Part shown: positions 17,935-26,860 of the stretch, one piece after another | Position numbering within the stretch: the first letter of the stretch is position 1 | Layout of the letters: every line of letters starts with the position of its first letter | Source of the DNA: Arthrobacter alpinus | GTDB taxonomy: Bacteria; Actinomycetota; Actinomycetes; Actinomycetales; Micrococcaceae | Length of the DNA stretch: 64,000 nt | Assembly (NCBI RefSeq): GCF_900105965.1 | Contig: NZ_FNTV01000001.1 | Location: 1,116,001 to 1,180,000, forward strand | Reading direction: 5' to 3' | Program-made: the position numbers and the translations under genes | The notes under the pieces: generated by a model | Told to the model about the DNA's origin: nothing | What the model saw: only the letters and a program-made list of their open reading frames with translations | Databases searched by the model: none

Positions 17935-18663
17935 CTATCCGCCGTGGCTGGACAGAAGATGCCCATAGACCACGGTGTTTTCGGTGAATTCGCCTGTGCT
18001 GGGCTCATAGCCGCCGCAGGTGATGAGCCGAATTTCGGCTCGTTGGGTATTGCCATAGACCGCCAGTGTAGGGAACGCGTCCTTCTTAAAGACTTCGCTT
18101 CTGTCCACGGCGAAGACGGCAACGCTCCCATCGGCCCGGGTGACCGAAAACGTTTCGCCCGGGGTGAGTTCATGGAGCCGGTAAAAAACGCCTTCGGCAA
18201 TAGTGGTGGTGTTCACATGTCCCAAAATGACCGAGGGGCCCAGCTCGCCGGGAGTGGGGGAGTACTTGTACCAGCCAGCGGGGGAGCCAGCGTCGCCCGG
18301 TGGGACTTCGGCCTCGCCTTTTGCGTCCCGGCCCAAGGCCATCAAGTTTGTGGTTACGGCTATGTCTGGGATGGACAGTGTCACGGGTGCCGATTCTTGC
18401 AGGATCTCTCCCTGGATCTTCGGCGGGGCTGCCTGAGTTGGGGCTGGGACCGGGATTGTGGAAATGGACGACGGCGGCGCTTTCGTTGCTGCGGAAGGCG
18501 CGGCTGGCGGACTGCCCGTGGACTGGGCTGCCGGCGTCGTACCGGGGGAACCGGGGGCGGTTGCCGACCCGCATCCGGCAACACCAAAGGTGAGGGATGT
18601 CAGGAGCACCGCCGCCGTCGCGGACGCCATGAGGCGCCCGCGACGGCTGCTGGTGAATACCAT
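17935..18663 (-). CDS. Class F sortase
   Basis: A 242-residue exported transpeptidase. The N-terminal signal ends in VAGC, a possible lipobox (Cys about 31). A long Pro/Ala/Ser linker follows, and the sortase domain begins near residue 90 (VTLSIPDIAVTTNLMALG). Catalytic elements are ILGHVNT (His), LITCGGYEP (Cys) and a downstream VVYGHLL. Class F enzymes are the actinobacterial sortases with short domains and often few known substrates. It is 16 bp downstream of the CHRD-domain gene, whose product has a C-terminal membrane tail but no LPXTG. The start at 18663 or the Met 11 codons later cannot be decided. Confidence 0.88.
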   Translation of the reverse strand: MVFTSSRRGRLMASATAAVLLTSLTFGVAGCGSATAPGSPGTTPAAQSTGSPPAAPSAATKAPPSSISTIPVPAPTQAAPPKIQGEILQESAPVTLSIPDIAVTTNLMALGRDAKGEAEVPPGDAGSPAGWYKYSPTPGELGPSVILGHVNTTTIAEGVFYRLHELTPGETFSVTRADGSVAVFAVDRSEVFKKDAFPTLAVYGNTQRAEIRLITCGGYEPSTGEFTENTVVYGHLLSSHGG

Positions 18664-18679
18664 GGGGAATCGGCCGCCG

Positions 18680-19477
18680 CTACTTTACAGCGAGCGTCTT
18701 TTTGCGGTTCATGACCAGGACTGCGCCGGCGGCCAGCACCAAAGCGCCCCCACCAGCAAGCCAGGCAACGTCAGGGGACGTTGAGGCGTTGCTCGAGGCC
18801 ACCTGGGTTGTGACACCGGTGCCCGGAGCACCACCAGGCATGGCTGCCATCTGGGATACGGCCAACGTCCCACACAAAGCCGGCGACGTGGCCGCCAACG
18901 GCAGGGTCGGTACCAAATCACTCTTGGCGGCCTGGCCTGCTGCCGACAACGTGGCTGGATCCAAACCATGGACAACAACAACGCCCTTGCCAGCCTTCAG
19001 CGAGGCGATGGTCGCGGCGTTCATGGTGAAGGTCCGCTCGTACTTGTAGCTGGCCCCCATGCCGCCAACGGCCAGATCCAGCCCGGCCTTGTCGCTGGTG
19101 TCACCGCTGGTGGAAAGTGTGGTGCCGATCTTTCCGTACGACGCCCCACCCTCGGTTGTGCTAATAACCCCGTCACCATTGGTGTCGGCTGCGGGATCCG
19201 GGCAAACGCCCGCTCCCTCGATGTGGATGTGTTGGACGTGCGGGTAGGGTGCACCGTCGAAGGTGGCTGCCAGCCCACTGACGTTCTCAGTCACTGTTGC
19301 CTGGTCGCCTGTGAGGGAGATCCAGACTGAGCCGGTGGCATTGCTGCCGTTGAGGGCACCCAAGCTAGCTTCATAGGTGGAGGTTTCCCCGTCGGCGGCC
19401 ATGGCGGCCCCTCCGGACATGGACAAAGCTGCCAGTGCGAGCACCGGCGCGATCAGTAAAGCAGATTTCTTATACAC
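18680..19477 (-). CDS. CHRD-domain surface protein with C-terminal membrane anchor
   Basis: This 265-residue protein starts with GTG after an AGGAGG sequence. A signal peptide (about 1-28, ending AAMA) is followed by a domain resembling CHRD (chordin-like): TYEASLGALNGSNATGSVWI, VQHIHIEGAGVCPDPAADTNGDG and GLDPATLSAAG. The C-terminus has a hydrophobic segment (about 236-256, WLAGGGALVLAAGAVLVM) ending in RKK. No LPXTG sorting motif is visible, so it is probably anchored by its tail. It heads the operon with the class F sortase and the cupredoxin-like lipoprotein. Confidence 0.8.
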   Translation of the reverse strand: MYKKSALLIAPVLALAALSMSGGAAMAADGETSTYEASLGALNGSNATGSVWISLTGDQATVTENVSGLAATFDGAPYPHVQHIHIEGAGVCPDPAADTNGDGVISTTEGGASYGKIGTTLSTSGDTSDKAGLDLAVGGMGASYKYERTFTMNAATIASLKAGKGVVVVHGLDPATLSAAGQAAKSDLVPTLPLAATSPALCGTLAVSQMAAMPGGAPGTGVTTQVASSNASTSPDVAWLAGGGALVLAAGAVLVMNRKKTLAVK

Positions 19478-20534
19478 GATAATCCTCCTGATACAGGGGT
19501 GGGCGGTCCATCGTTGGGCACGTCCACAGTGTGATTCGGAACACTAGTGGTTTTTGGATTGGAAAGAGTTCAAACTGGGGCTCGGCGGCCAATGTGGAGA
19601 CGGCTCTCGACGCTTCTTGGCTTCTGCCCTGAGCAACTGAGGATTTTCCGCCGCTGATGCGCATTCTTGGAAACGAGCGTGACGCAGAGACCGAATTCCT
19701 TGCACGCCCACTTTGGCTGTCCGCAGTGCCAACAGCCAGTGAAGCTCAGCGTAAACACTGGCGCCACGCCCGGTGGCAGAATTGCGCCGGAACCTGCACG
19801 GTTCCAGCCTCTTTTGGCAGCACAACCCGATACCGGTTCAATTGCGGTGGGGATCGTCAACTCAACAAAGGGTTCTACGCCGTCGCCTGGATAAGGATCC
19901 ACTGGGACCAAACAACCAAGGAGTATGTTGCAAAATGAACGAGCCAAGGATGAACGAAGAAAGAGATCATCTCCCGCTTCAAACGTTACATAACCCGCCA
20001 AATCTTCTGAACTCTCGAAACGGCAGTTGCACAGCCTGCTCTCATGATGCATCAAGAACACGGCAACGCTATTCTCTTCGTCCTCCCGTCGGTGGAACCT
20101 TGAGTAGGGTAGTGAGTCACGCCAAACCGCGGCAGCCCATCCTTTCCGCGACCGGTCAGGGTTGGGCAGTATTTTGGGGCTCCATCTATTCGCCGCACGC
20201 TGTCGCGCCTGGCAGCAGCGGCCAGGGATGAATTTTCACCTGCTTACCGTTGGGTAGAGTGGCTATTGACTAGCTTCGTATCCTTCGCTATGTTCGCTCG
20301 TCCAACGATGACGAGGGACACCACTGGCCTCATGCAAGGGCCGGAGCCTTCGATGAACAAAGTCATGATTTCCTGCTTTGTGGCCCGCACCGTGAATGCG
20401 AGAAGAGCGCTGGGGTACGAATGGCTCATACCGCCAGGGGCAGCTAGTCAAGCTGCAATTTCGATCGGTAATGACAGCACCAGCCGACGGACGTCACTTG
20501 AACTGCCTCATGCCATAGAAAGGCCGACAGCGAA
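19478..20534. other. 1-kb region without a supported gene
   Basis: Several long frames occur on both strands (for instance across 19570-20060 and 20266-20720), but they overlap, lack ribosome binding sites and have no domain I recognise. This is probably decayed or non-coding DNA marking the start of the accessory region. Confidence 0.5.
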
Positions 20535-20987
20535 ATGTCGTTTCAGAGTCTGCCCATCGAAGAGGCCAACGACCCCTTGGGGCGCTTCAGCGCATCAAAT
20601 GGTAGTCCCGCAATTCCTGGGATTGAACTGGTCTACTCGGTTGATGGATTCAGGGCAGGAGTCGGGGAGACACTTACTTTCACAGCGGGGGTCCTTAACT
20701 CGAGGGATGAAGCATTGACCAATGTTTGCCTGATTCTCAGATCGTTGACGAATTCGCAGCTAGTTCCGTTGCAGTACACAACCCAGCCAACATCCGCAGC
20801 CGCAACCCAAAGAGATCTCGAACCTTACACATGCTTCACCTCATCGTTTACTGACGTGGTTGATCCCCAAGACGTGACACATCGGGGAGTGCTCATTAGT
20901 TCCCTTCAAGTAAGTCTGGTGTCTCCAAGTCAAGGTCAGCTCCACAGCGAATGCGATGCCATGGTTGCCATGGAAATTGCTCCATGA
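20535..20987 (+). CDS. Hypothetical protein (150 aa), beta-rich
   Basis: A 150-residue protein with a middle region typical of beta-sandwich, Ig/DUF11-like domains: GETLTFTAGVLNSRDEALTNVCLILRSL. A second strand-rich segment follows (RGVLISSLQVSLVSPSQG). There is no signal peptide or membrane segment. The ribosome binding site is weak (GAAAGG, 12 bp away). The translated composition is protein-like, but I do not recognise a family. It stands alone between two non-coding stretches, so it may be a fragment of a larger surface protein. Confidence 0.4.
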   Translation: MSFQSLPIEEANDPLGRFSASNGSPAIPGIELVYSVDGFRAGVGETLTFTAGVLNSRDEALTNVCLILRSLTNSQLVPLQYTTQPTSAAATQRDLEPYTCFTSSFTDVVDPQDVTHRGVLISSLQVSLVSPSQGQLHSECDAMVAMEIAP

Positions 20988-21270
20988 GGTCCTGATGCTG
21001 ATCGGACCCGCCGAAAGCAACCATCCATCAGTCCCAGCCCTCGACAGTCTCACCAATCCGTAGTCACGGGACTATGCGGCAGCCGTCATGGTCTAGTTGA
21101 GTCTTTCCCGCAAGCCGAACGTTCAGCGGGACACTTTGACAGTCGTTTAGGCGGCCTTCATCCCTCGGCCAACTTCGGCCACCGCGGGAAGGATCCGCAT
21201 TCGTCGCTGCCCGCCCGATTCCCTTGTTCGCTCGGAAGCCTCGGCGTTCGATGGGCTCGGTGCCATAACT

Positions 21271-21483
21271 CTATTGGCTGATGGCCGCTTTGGCCCGAAG
21301 CGGGGCGTCTGCGAAGCGAATGTGCCCCATGCCGACGCATTCGCGTGCCAGTTCGATCGTGTCGAAAAGCGTCTTCTTGTCAGGGCACCATGGCGATTTC
21401 GCCACGAGGCTTCCGTTGTCGGTGACCACCTTGAACCGAAAACCACGCTTTTCATCCGTGAAGACGATGAAATTTCCCGACAT
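21271..21483 (-). CDS. YegP-like DUF1508 domain protein
   Basis: A 70-residue single-domain DUF1508 protein. It has GNFIVFTDEKRGFRFKVVTDNG and SLVAKSPW, the usual strand-strand-helix unit, then the second strand-helix part with KKTLFDTIELARECVG. YegP-like proteins are small and widespread, with a proposed but unproven role in stress. I chose ATG 21483, where the domain begins. A longer in-frame start adds 16 residues with no similarity. No operon partner is visible. Confidence 0.75.
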   Translation of the reverse strand: MSGNFIVFTDEKRGFRFKVVTDNGSLVAKSPWCPDKKTLFDTIELARECVGMGHIRFADAPLRAKAAISQ

Positions 21484-21615
21484 GTCGCCTGCCGCTCCTC
21501 TGCTGGTTGTGTCAGTTCTGACGCAACCCATGTGTCCCGCGCCACTTCGGCGCGCCTAACGATTTTGCACCAAGGCGCAGGCTACTACCAAGTAACCGAC
21601 GCGGGCCCGCCATGC

Positions 21616-21661
21616 CGCGCGGGGCGCCGCGCGGGGCGCCGTGCGGGGCGCCGCACGGGCC
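21616..21661. repeat. GC-only tandem repeat, 12-bp unit
   Basis: Three adjacent units of CGCGCGGGGCGC (the third has one change), then a partial fourth. It is strongly GC-biased and would form stable secondary structure or non-B DNA. It overlaps no supported gene. Confidence 0.85.
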
Positions 21662-21861
21662 GGATTCCGGGCATCCCCGGACGGCGCCGAGGACTGCTCC
21701 CTCCACGGGTGCCTGGAGCCAAGGTAACCCCCTGGCAGAGGCCATCGGGTCCGCCGGTTGTTGTCTGCCTCAGACTTCCCGTTTAGGGTTGGGGATGACT
21801 CCGGGTGACCCCCGGGTGGCCGCAGCGTCGAGGCCACCCGCCCCCGAACGGAAGAGGCAGC

Positions 21862-22020
21862 ATGAACCATAAACTCCGGGTATTGGTACGCGTCGACTTC
21901 GACCAGCGTTGCGCCCGCGTCGAGGCCCGGGGGCATGTGACCGCCGGCAGCCTAATACCACCACCACATTTGGTGGGGGCGCCGCAGAAAACGGAAAATC
22001 GTACGCTAAGGGCGAGTTGA
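21862..22020 (+). CDS. Short ORF resembling an N-terminal fragment (52 aa)
   Basis: Starts at ATG 21862 with a nearby AGGCAG and reads MNHKLRVLVRVDFDQRCARVEARGHVTAGSL, then diverges into a Pro-rich tail. The first 30 residues look like the beginning of a small actinobacterial protein with a beta-strand start. The tail does not fit, suggesting a truncated or frameshifted gene. It lies just before the second repeat copy, so repeat insertion may have cut it. Low confidence; no function assigned. Confidence 0.25.
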   Translation: MNHKLRVLVRVDFDQRCARVEARGHVTAGSLIPPPHLVGAPQKTENRTLRAS

Positions 22021-22086
22021 GCCAGGCACCTCCTGGACTACAGCTTGCCAATGGAAGCCACCCAGAGTCTGTCCACAGCGGGAACC

Positions 22087-22447
22087 TTGACCGGGCGCTG
22101 ACAATGTTGTTTGCAGGCGCGTGTTCTACTCGTCGTATTCCACGTCAGCGAAGGCTCTGACTTCTTCACGAAGTTGCTCGGCGATACTGGCACCCTCCAC
22201 GTTCCACGCTGTTTCGTTTGCAGGCGAGCTCCAACCGCCGTCGTACACGTTCTCCGCATCCCAGGCGTCGTACCATCTGCGAAGTCGAAGCGTGAGGCCC
22301 TGCGACAGCCCAAAGTCCGCGGGCTCCATTGTGTATTTCGTCGATCGCTCAGCAGTCCCGTTCTCCCACGGTGGCCACCGATGGCCGTAATCAGGAAACA
22401 GGCGGATGACGCGACGGACGGATTTCTCTGCCATGACCGAAGCCTAA
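22087..22447. repeat. 361-bp direct repeat, copy 2
   Basis: The second copy of the repeat at 36-396, in the same orientation, with two single-base differences. Beyond its ends the flanking sequence is unrelated to copy 1. It also lies beside a minus-strand MFS gene. Confidence 0.95.
22126..22434 (-). CDS. Small hypothetical protein (102 aa), second copy
   Basis: The encoded protein is identical to the product of 75-383, residue for residue. The two nucleotide differences between copies are synonymous (GAC/GAT and GGC/GGG). It follows the MFS exporter at 22679-23878 on the same strand, after a 244-bp spacer with no obvious gene. The repeated placement behind two MFS genes hints at a functional association or a shared integration site. 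No domain is recognised. Confidence 0.75.
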   Translation of the reverse strand: MAEKSVRRVIRLFPDYGHRWPPWENGTAERSTKYTMEPADFGLSQGLTLRLRRWYDAWDAENVYDGGWSSPANETAWNVEGASIAEQLREEVRAFADVEYDE

Positions 22448-22678
22448 CCTCAAGTGGAACGGTCTGTGGGACAGTGTCGAACTCCAATCCGCCCAGCACT
22501 CTCTCCAAACGAAATTTGCCTGGAAAAGCAGGCAAAAAGGAAATTTTCGAGGGGGTGCCCTGATGAATGTCTTAATAATCTGTAGGCTTCCGATGCGTAT
22601 ACAAGCCGCCCATTTTTCGTAGAACCAAGCGTGAAAGCTGGTCTTGAACTGAGCCGTGCATTGCTAGATGATGGCTTT

Positions 22679-23878
22679 CTAGCTTGACGGGAAGGCTCGC
22701 TTGCGGCCGAAGGTGACTGCCAGGAGGGCGAAGGTGGAGAGTGCGATCATCGCGAGAGGGAGTGCTGTAGGCCCGCTGCCATCGACGAGGAGCGCGCCGA
22801 TCGCCGCTCCGCCGAAGATGGCGAGGTTGAACGCGGTCGTGAGCATAGCGTTCGCAACATCGACGCTCTCACCCGCCGCGTCGCCGATCGCTGTCTGCAG
22901 CTGTGTCGCGGCGCCCCCGAATGCGACACCCCACAGTGCGACCGCAACGATCGTCACTGGCAGCGAAGCAGGGAAGGTCAGCAATAGGGCACCGGCGACG
23001 ATGAAGGACGCCGTACTCACGAGGGCAAGGCGCCGAAGCGATCGGTCGATCAGGGTGCCGGTGATCCAGATGCCGACGAGTGCGGCGACGCCGAAGACAA
23101 ATAGAGCTACATCGGGCCGAAGCCCGACCCCAGTGCCGTCGAGGTATGGTGCGATGTACGAGTAAAGCAGATTGTGGGCAAGCATCCATGCAAACACCAC
23201 ACCGAGGATCGCGGCCACGCCTGGGATTACGAGCACCCGGCCAAGGGGAACTCGGTTATCCGATCGCTGCCCTGGCGCGTTCGGCACACACGCGAGCACC
23301 AACAGCACAACGACCACGGTGAGTGCGGAGACGCCAGCAAAGGACCACCGCCAGCCGACCGTCGAGCCGAGCCAAGCGCCGAGCGGCGTCCCGATAGAGA
23401 GTGCGACCGGTGTGCCGGCCATCGCGATCGCGAGGGCGCGGCCTGCGTGTTCCGGGGCGGCGATGCGACGGGCATAGCCCGCGAGCATGCCCCAGATCAG
23501 GCCCGAGAACGCCCCGGCGATGAAGCGCACGACGAGCGCTATCACTAGTGTCGGCGAGATCGCCATGAGCGTGTTCGCGACGAAGAAGCCGAGCAGCCCT
23601 ACGATGAGCAGCGGTTTGCGGGACGCGCTTCGCGTCATCGCGATCGTAGGGATCGCGGCGAGGACTGTGCCGAGTGCATAAGCGGTGATGAGCTGGCCCG
23701 CAGTGCCGTTGCTGACCTGAAATTCGATGGCGAGTTGTGGGAGCAGGCCGGCCGGAAGTGTCTCGGTCATGATGATGATGAACCCGCTTAGGGCCATTAG
23801 GACGAGTGCGAGGACGGGCAGGCTACGTTCGCGTTCCGGCCGTTTCGAGGCGGTCGATTCGAATGTTGAGACAGACAC
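22679..23878 (-). CDS. MFS transporter (DHA1-type), paralogue of 477-1673
   Basis: A 399-residue major facilitator of the same length and subfamily as the gene at 477-1673. Shared signature regions are SRKPLLIVGLLGFFVANTL after helix 2 and AGTPVALSIGTPLGAWLGSTVGWRWSF at helix 5. Twelve hydrophobic segments are expected. It is divergent from the TetR gene at 23973, with a short palindrome between them, so it is probably repressed by that protein and induced by its substrate. The two exporters differ far more than the adjacent 102-residue genes do. Confidence 0.9.
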   Translation of the reverse strand: MSVSTFESTASKRPERERSLPVLALVLMALSGFIIIMTETLPAGLLPQLAIEFQVSNGTAGQLITAYALGTVLAAIPTIAMTRSASRKPLLIVGLLGFFVANTLMAISPTLVIALVVRFIAGAFSGLIWGMLAGYARRIAAPEHAGRALAIAMAGTPVALSIGTPLGAWLGSTVGWRWSFAGVSALTVVVVLLVLACVPNAPGQRSDNRVPLGRVLVIPGVAAILGVVFAWMLAHNLLYSYIAPYLDGTGVGLRPDVALFVFGVAALVGIWITGTLIDRSLRRLALVSTASFIVAGALLLTFPASLPVTIVAVALWGVAFGGAATQLQTAIGDAAGESVDVANAMLTTAFNLAIFGGAAIGALLVDGSGPTALPLAMIALSTFALLAVTFGRKRAFPSS

Positions 23879-23899
23879 AGATGACTCTTCTCTATTTAT

Positions 23900-23913
23900 G
23901 GAACGAACGTTCC
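23900..23913. promoter_or_regulatory. Palindrome in MFS/TetR intergenic region
   Basis: GGAACGAACGTTCC has GGAACG and CGTTCC as perfect inverted arms around AA. On the minus strand it lies between TTGTCA (23919-23924) and CATAAA (23895-23900), an 18-bp spacer, so a bound TetR protein would block the MFS promoter. Confidence 0.65.
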
Positions 23914-23972
23914 TATAGTGACAAGTGCATGTCTGTGTGTCAAACTGGAACGAGCGATCCGAAAGGGCTTAG

Positions 23973-24638
23973 ATGGCACAGCAGGGACGACCGAGGACCT
24001 TCGTCGAGCACGAGGTACTCGATGCCGCAATGCAGGTGTTTTGGCGGCACGGGTACGAGGCGTCGTCGATTACGCAGCTGCGTGCGGCAACCGGGCTCTC
24101 ATCGGCGAGCCTTTATGGTGCCTTCGGGTCGAAAGAGGGCCTGTTCGAGCGTGCGATCGAGCACTACATCGCCGGGCCGGGCCAGGTGAGCGAACTCGTC
24201 GGCGACCTGACGCTGGACCCGCTGGAAGCCCTCGGCCTGATGCTTCACGGGACGATAGAGATGCAGTCCGAACCGACACATCCCGGTGGGTGTCTCGTCG
24301 CACTGTCGGCAACCGTCGGTGCAGGCGGAGACGATTACGTCGCAGCGCGGAGCATCGTTGCCGCACGTCGGGAGGAGGATCGTGAAGGCATTGAGGCGTG
24401 CATCCGTCGAGCTGTCGCTGGCGGCGTAATCCGTTCAGACTACGATCCTGCGGTATCAGCGATCCTGGTGCACACGTTTGTATTGGGAGTCTCCACGCAA
24501 CTGCTTGACGGCGTGCCGCCCGCTGTGCTGCATACTGCTGCCGAGCTGCTCCTCAACGGTCTTCGCCCTTCAGCCGCGGCCATGGGTCAGGATGGCAGCG
24601 TCGAAGCCCGGACCAGCATCCTTAACAACGACAAGTAG
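23973..24638 (+). CDS. TetR family transcriptional regulator
   Basis: A 221-residue TetR protein. The helix-turn-helix is in the first 50 residues (LDAAMQVFWRHGYEASSITQLRAATGLSSASLYGAFGSKEGLF). The ligand-binding region contains GGCLVALSATVGAGGDD, resembling the C-terminal domain of the TetR group that controls MFS exporters. It is divergent from the exporter at 22679-23878 with a 94-bp spacer that carries the palindrome. The likely role is an autoregulated repressor of the exporter. Confidence 0.9.
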   Translation: MAQQGRPRTFVEHEVLDAAMQVFWRHGYEASSITQLRAATGLSSASLYGAFGSKEGLFERAIEHYIAGPGQVSELVGDLTLDPLEALGLMLHGTIEMQSEPTHPGGCLVALSATVGAGGDDYVAARSIVAARREEDREGIEACIRRAVAGGVIRSDYDPAVSAILVHTFVLGVSTQLLDGVPPAVLHTAAELLLNGLRPSAAAMGQDGSVEARTSILNNDK

Positions 24639-24688
24639 GGCGACTCAGCATTCAGGGAAAGCCGCCAAACAGACGCAGGCTGCACAAT

Positions 24689-24872
24689 TCAATGGCCACT
24701 TGAAGAATGTTGCCCGTTCAGGGTTCGGCGAATTCCATCGGTCGGCGCACCCGCGCTTTTCATAAGTTCCGGTAGTAGCTGTTCCATAGCTTGCGCGGGG
24801 GTTCTGACGCCCAGGACCTTGCGGGGCTGAGTGTTGAGCTCGGTGGCGACTTTCAGCAGCCAATTCGTGAAT
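24689..24872 (-). pseudogene. IS30-family transposase C-terminal fragment
   Basis: Minus-strand reading gives WLLKVATELNTQPRKVLG and RTPAQAMEQLLPEL, then a stop at 24689. ELNxxPRKxLxxRTPA is the characteristic C-terminal motif of IS30 transposases. The frame loses similarity upstream of about 24872 and no DDE core is present, so only about 60 codons remain. It marks old transposition next to the TetR gene. Confidence 0.75.
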
Positions 24873-24941
24873 GCACAGAAAGCAACGAACCTGCCGGGCG
24901 GATGCGTTCCATGGGGCTATGCCGCAAGCCAGTACGATACC

Positions 24942-25016
24942 GGGACGTTGAACCTCTCAATTCAACAGTGTCCGCCGGATCGAAGACGCTGTCCGTAGGG
25001 GAAGCTCCTGCGGGAC
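24942..25016. repeat. Dispersed 75-bp repeat, copy A
   Basis: Begins GGGACGTTGAA, followed by an 8-nt loop and TTCAACAG, which forms a small hairpin. Then come GCCGGATCGA and GTCCGTAGGGGAA. Copies B (33089-33163) and C (35546-35620) share this order and spacing. Confidence 0.7.
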
Positions 25017-25544
25017 GGCGAGACCGACCAACGAGGGTGCTAGTCCAAAACATGGAGTACGAGCGGTGATGTTCCCAATTCGCGAACACGCTTGTAGTCT
25101 TCAACGCATGAGACCGTCTCCGCCTATGGTGACGCGGTACTCGGTGCCGTTCTTCAGGAATTCGCCTTGGAGACGACGTAGTTCGGGGTGGCGAAGATAC
25201 GCATGGCAATTTCGGGGCCGGGATGGATGGCCGCGGCGACCCGGTGGAGAAACCGGCCAGGAGCAGACTGACCTCAAAATTCGGAAACACGCCAGGCAAG
25301 CACATGGTCACCATGCGAACCCATCCCAATCCGCAAGAGCTCGTGCCCCCGAGATCCCGGCATCTGCGGGACAAGGCGCGGCTCCGCCGGCGGCACCTGC
25401 GACTGTCGTGTCCGGGATTGACCACTATGTGTCCGCTCGAGAGTGATGCCCGGTCACGATGGGCGTCCAAGATTGAAGTGCACAACCGGCCCGTGGCAGC
25501 AGCCCGCCGAACGGGCCATCGCCCACACACGACAGGAGCACGCC
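25017..25544. other. Spacer with possible decayed coding sequence
   Basis: About 530 bp. On the minus strand a stretch near 25100-25200 reads LRHPELRRLQGEFLKNGTEYRVT before a stop, which looks like a gene end, but no start or family is evident. Probably a remnant. Confidence 0.4.
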
Positions 25545-25976
25545 ATGAGCGTCAACAAAGAAGAGATCAGCCACACAATCATCGAGCTGGAGAAGTCCTT
25601 CAACGAACGGTGGAGCGCGGGCGACAGTCGCGGCTACCTCGACGCTTTCGCCGACGACGTCAGCTACTTCGACCCAATTCTAAAGAGCATTTTGGTCGGT
25701 CGCGAAAAGGTGATCGCCTGGATCGACTCCATCTACTCGAACCCGCACATCGTGCGTAGCGAGTATCTCAACCCTTCGGTGCATGTCAGCGATACCGGTG
25801 ACCTCGCCGTACTTGGCTACAACTTGGATACCTTCGTTCTCGATGAGTATGGCGCCGAACAGCAGCTGCGTGCCTGGAATGCCACCCACGGTTACCAGCT
25901 GATCGACGGCCGGTGGCGGATCGTGCACTCGAACTGGGCGTTCGCGCAGACGGTAACCGAAGCAATCGCCTCCTGA
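25545..25976 (+). CDS. SnoaL/NTF2-like protein (143 aa)
   Basis: A 143-residue cone-shaped alpha+beta barrel protein of the NTF2-like superfamily. Helix 1 is HTIIELEKSFNERWSAGD, then GYLDAFADDVSYFDP, VGREKVIAWIDSIYS and a beta-rich half ending GRWRIVHSNWAF. Such proteins are small isomerases, hydrolases or binding modules. No specific active site is certain, though Asp residues (DDVSYFD) line the expected pocket. ATG 25545 follows CAGGAGCAC. It is paralogous to 26402-26860 (shared layout VGRExV and final GxWxxxHxxxxF), so this is a small tandem family, perhaps for an aromatic or steroid-like substrate. Confidence 0.85.
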   Translation: MSVNKEEISHTIIELEKSFNERWSAGDSRGYLDAFADDVSYFDPILKSILVGREKVIAWIDSIYSNPHIVRSEYLNPSVHVSDTGDLAVLGYNLDTFVLDEYGAEQQLRAWNATHGYQLIDGRWRIVHSNWAFAQTVTEAIAS

Positions 25977-26401
25977 GTGAAAGCCGTCGGCCCTGTTTCA
26001 CTATCACGCCCGCTAGAAACATGGATGAATGAGCACTTCATCAAGGCGAACTGGAGACGTTCGGGCGGCTGCACATGGACGCGGCGATCGCCGGTGGGAA
26101 GTGAACGCCTAATCTGTGCAGCAGACCGCTCGTACTGGGGGAGAGCTTTGTCTTACAAGGGTGCCACGGGCAGTGCGTGAACGATCTGCCAATTGATGAT
26201 CGATGAGGCAGACGGCAGCGTCCGCGCCGAGGGTTGGTATTTCGCTGCTCGTGTATACGGATGGGCTCGTGCCCTCGACTGATAGATGTCCGTTGTTGAC
26301 GACTGGGCGTCCGTTGCTGAGTAAGTGGCGGGTCGCAGCGGGAGAGATGGTGGAGAAGTGCGGCAACTGCAGATCGCACACGTCGATAGATAGGAAATGT
26401 C
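25977..26401. other. Spacer between the two SnoaL-like genes
   Basis: About 425 bp. Frames exist antisense to it and beyond but lack coding features. No promoter or hairpin is clear enough to name. Confidence 0.45.
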
Positions 26402-26860
26402 ATGACCCCTGAGGAACTCAAATCGCTCGTCGGGTTCGAGAAGTCCATTCAGTGGTGGTGGAGCTCGGGCGACCCGACAGGCTATATGGATGCGCTGGCC
26501 GAGGACGTGACTTACGGCGATCCACTGGCCGACTACCTTCTCGTCGGTCGTGAAGCCGTGCGTGAGCACTTCAAACGCATCCATGGGGATGCGGGCATCA
26601 CCCGCCAAGAGCATTTGAATGAGGTCTCCCGCTCGATCAGCACCGATGCGGGCCTGCTTGCTTTCACGTTCAACACGTATCAGCAAGACGGCACCGGCGA
26701 GGAGACACTGTTCCTGTCGTGGAACATGTCGCTCATCTTCCGGAAGACCGACGGCACGTGGCTGATGACGCATGGGCACCTGTCCCTTCGCCATTCGTGG
26801 GATGTCGACAACATCCAAAAACTGCGCAATTCGTGGAATCTCGACAGCATCCGGAAGTAG
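26402..26860 (+). CDS. SnoaL/NTF2-like protein with 12-residue tandem repeat at its C-terminus
   Basis: A 152-residue NTF2-like protein, paralogue of 25545-25976: VGFEKSIQWWWSSGDPTGYMDALAEDVTYGDP, then VGREAVREHFKRIHG and a strand region with DGTWLMTHGHLSLRHSW. The last 24 residues form two 12-residue units, LRHSWDVDNIQK and LRNSWNLDSIRK, which share seven residues and are absent from the paralogue. This is a recent duplication of the tail, not part of the fold. Function is otherwise as for the paralogue. Confidence 0.85.
   Translation: MTPEELKSLVGFEKSIQWWWSSGDPTGYMDALAEDVTYGDPLADYLLVGREAVREHFKRIHGDAGITRQEHLNEVSRSISTDAGLLAFTFNTYQQDGTGEETLFLSWNMSLIFRKTDGTWLMTHGHLSLRHSWDVDNIQKLRNSWNLDSIRK

Noticed and set aside
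20266..20718. Plus-strand ORF of 150 codons
   Set aside because: No coding signal; it overlaps the better candidate at 20535-20987 in another frame.
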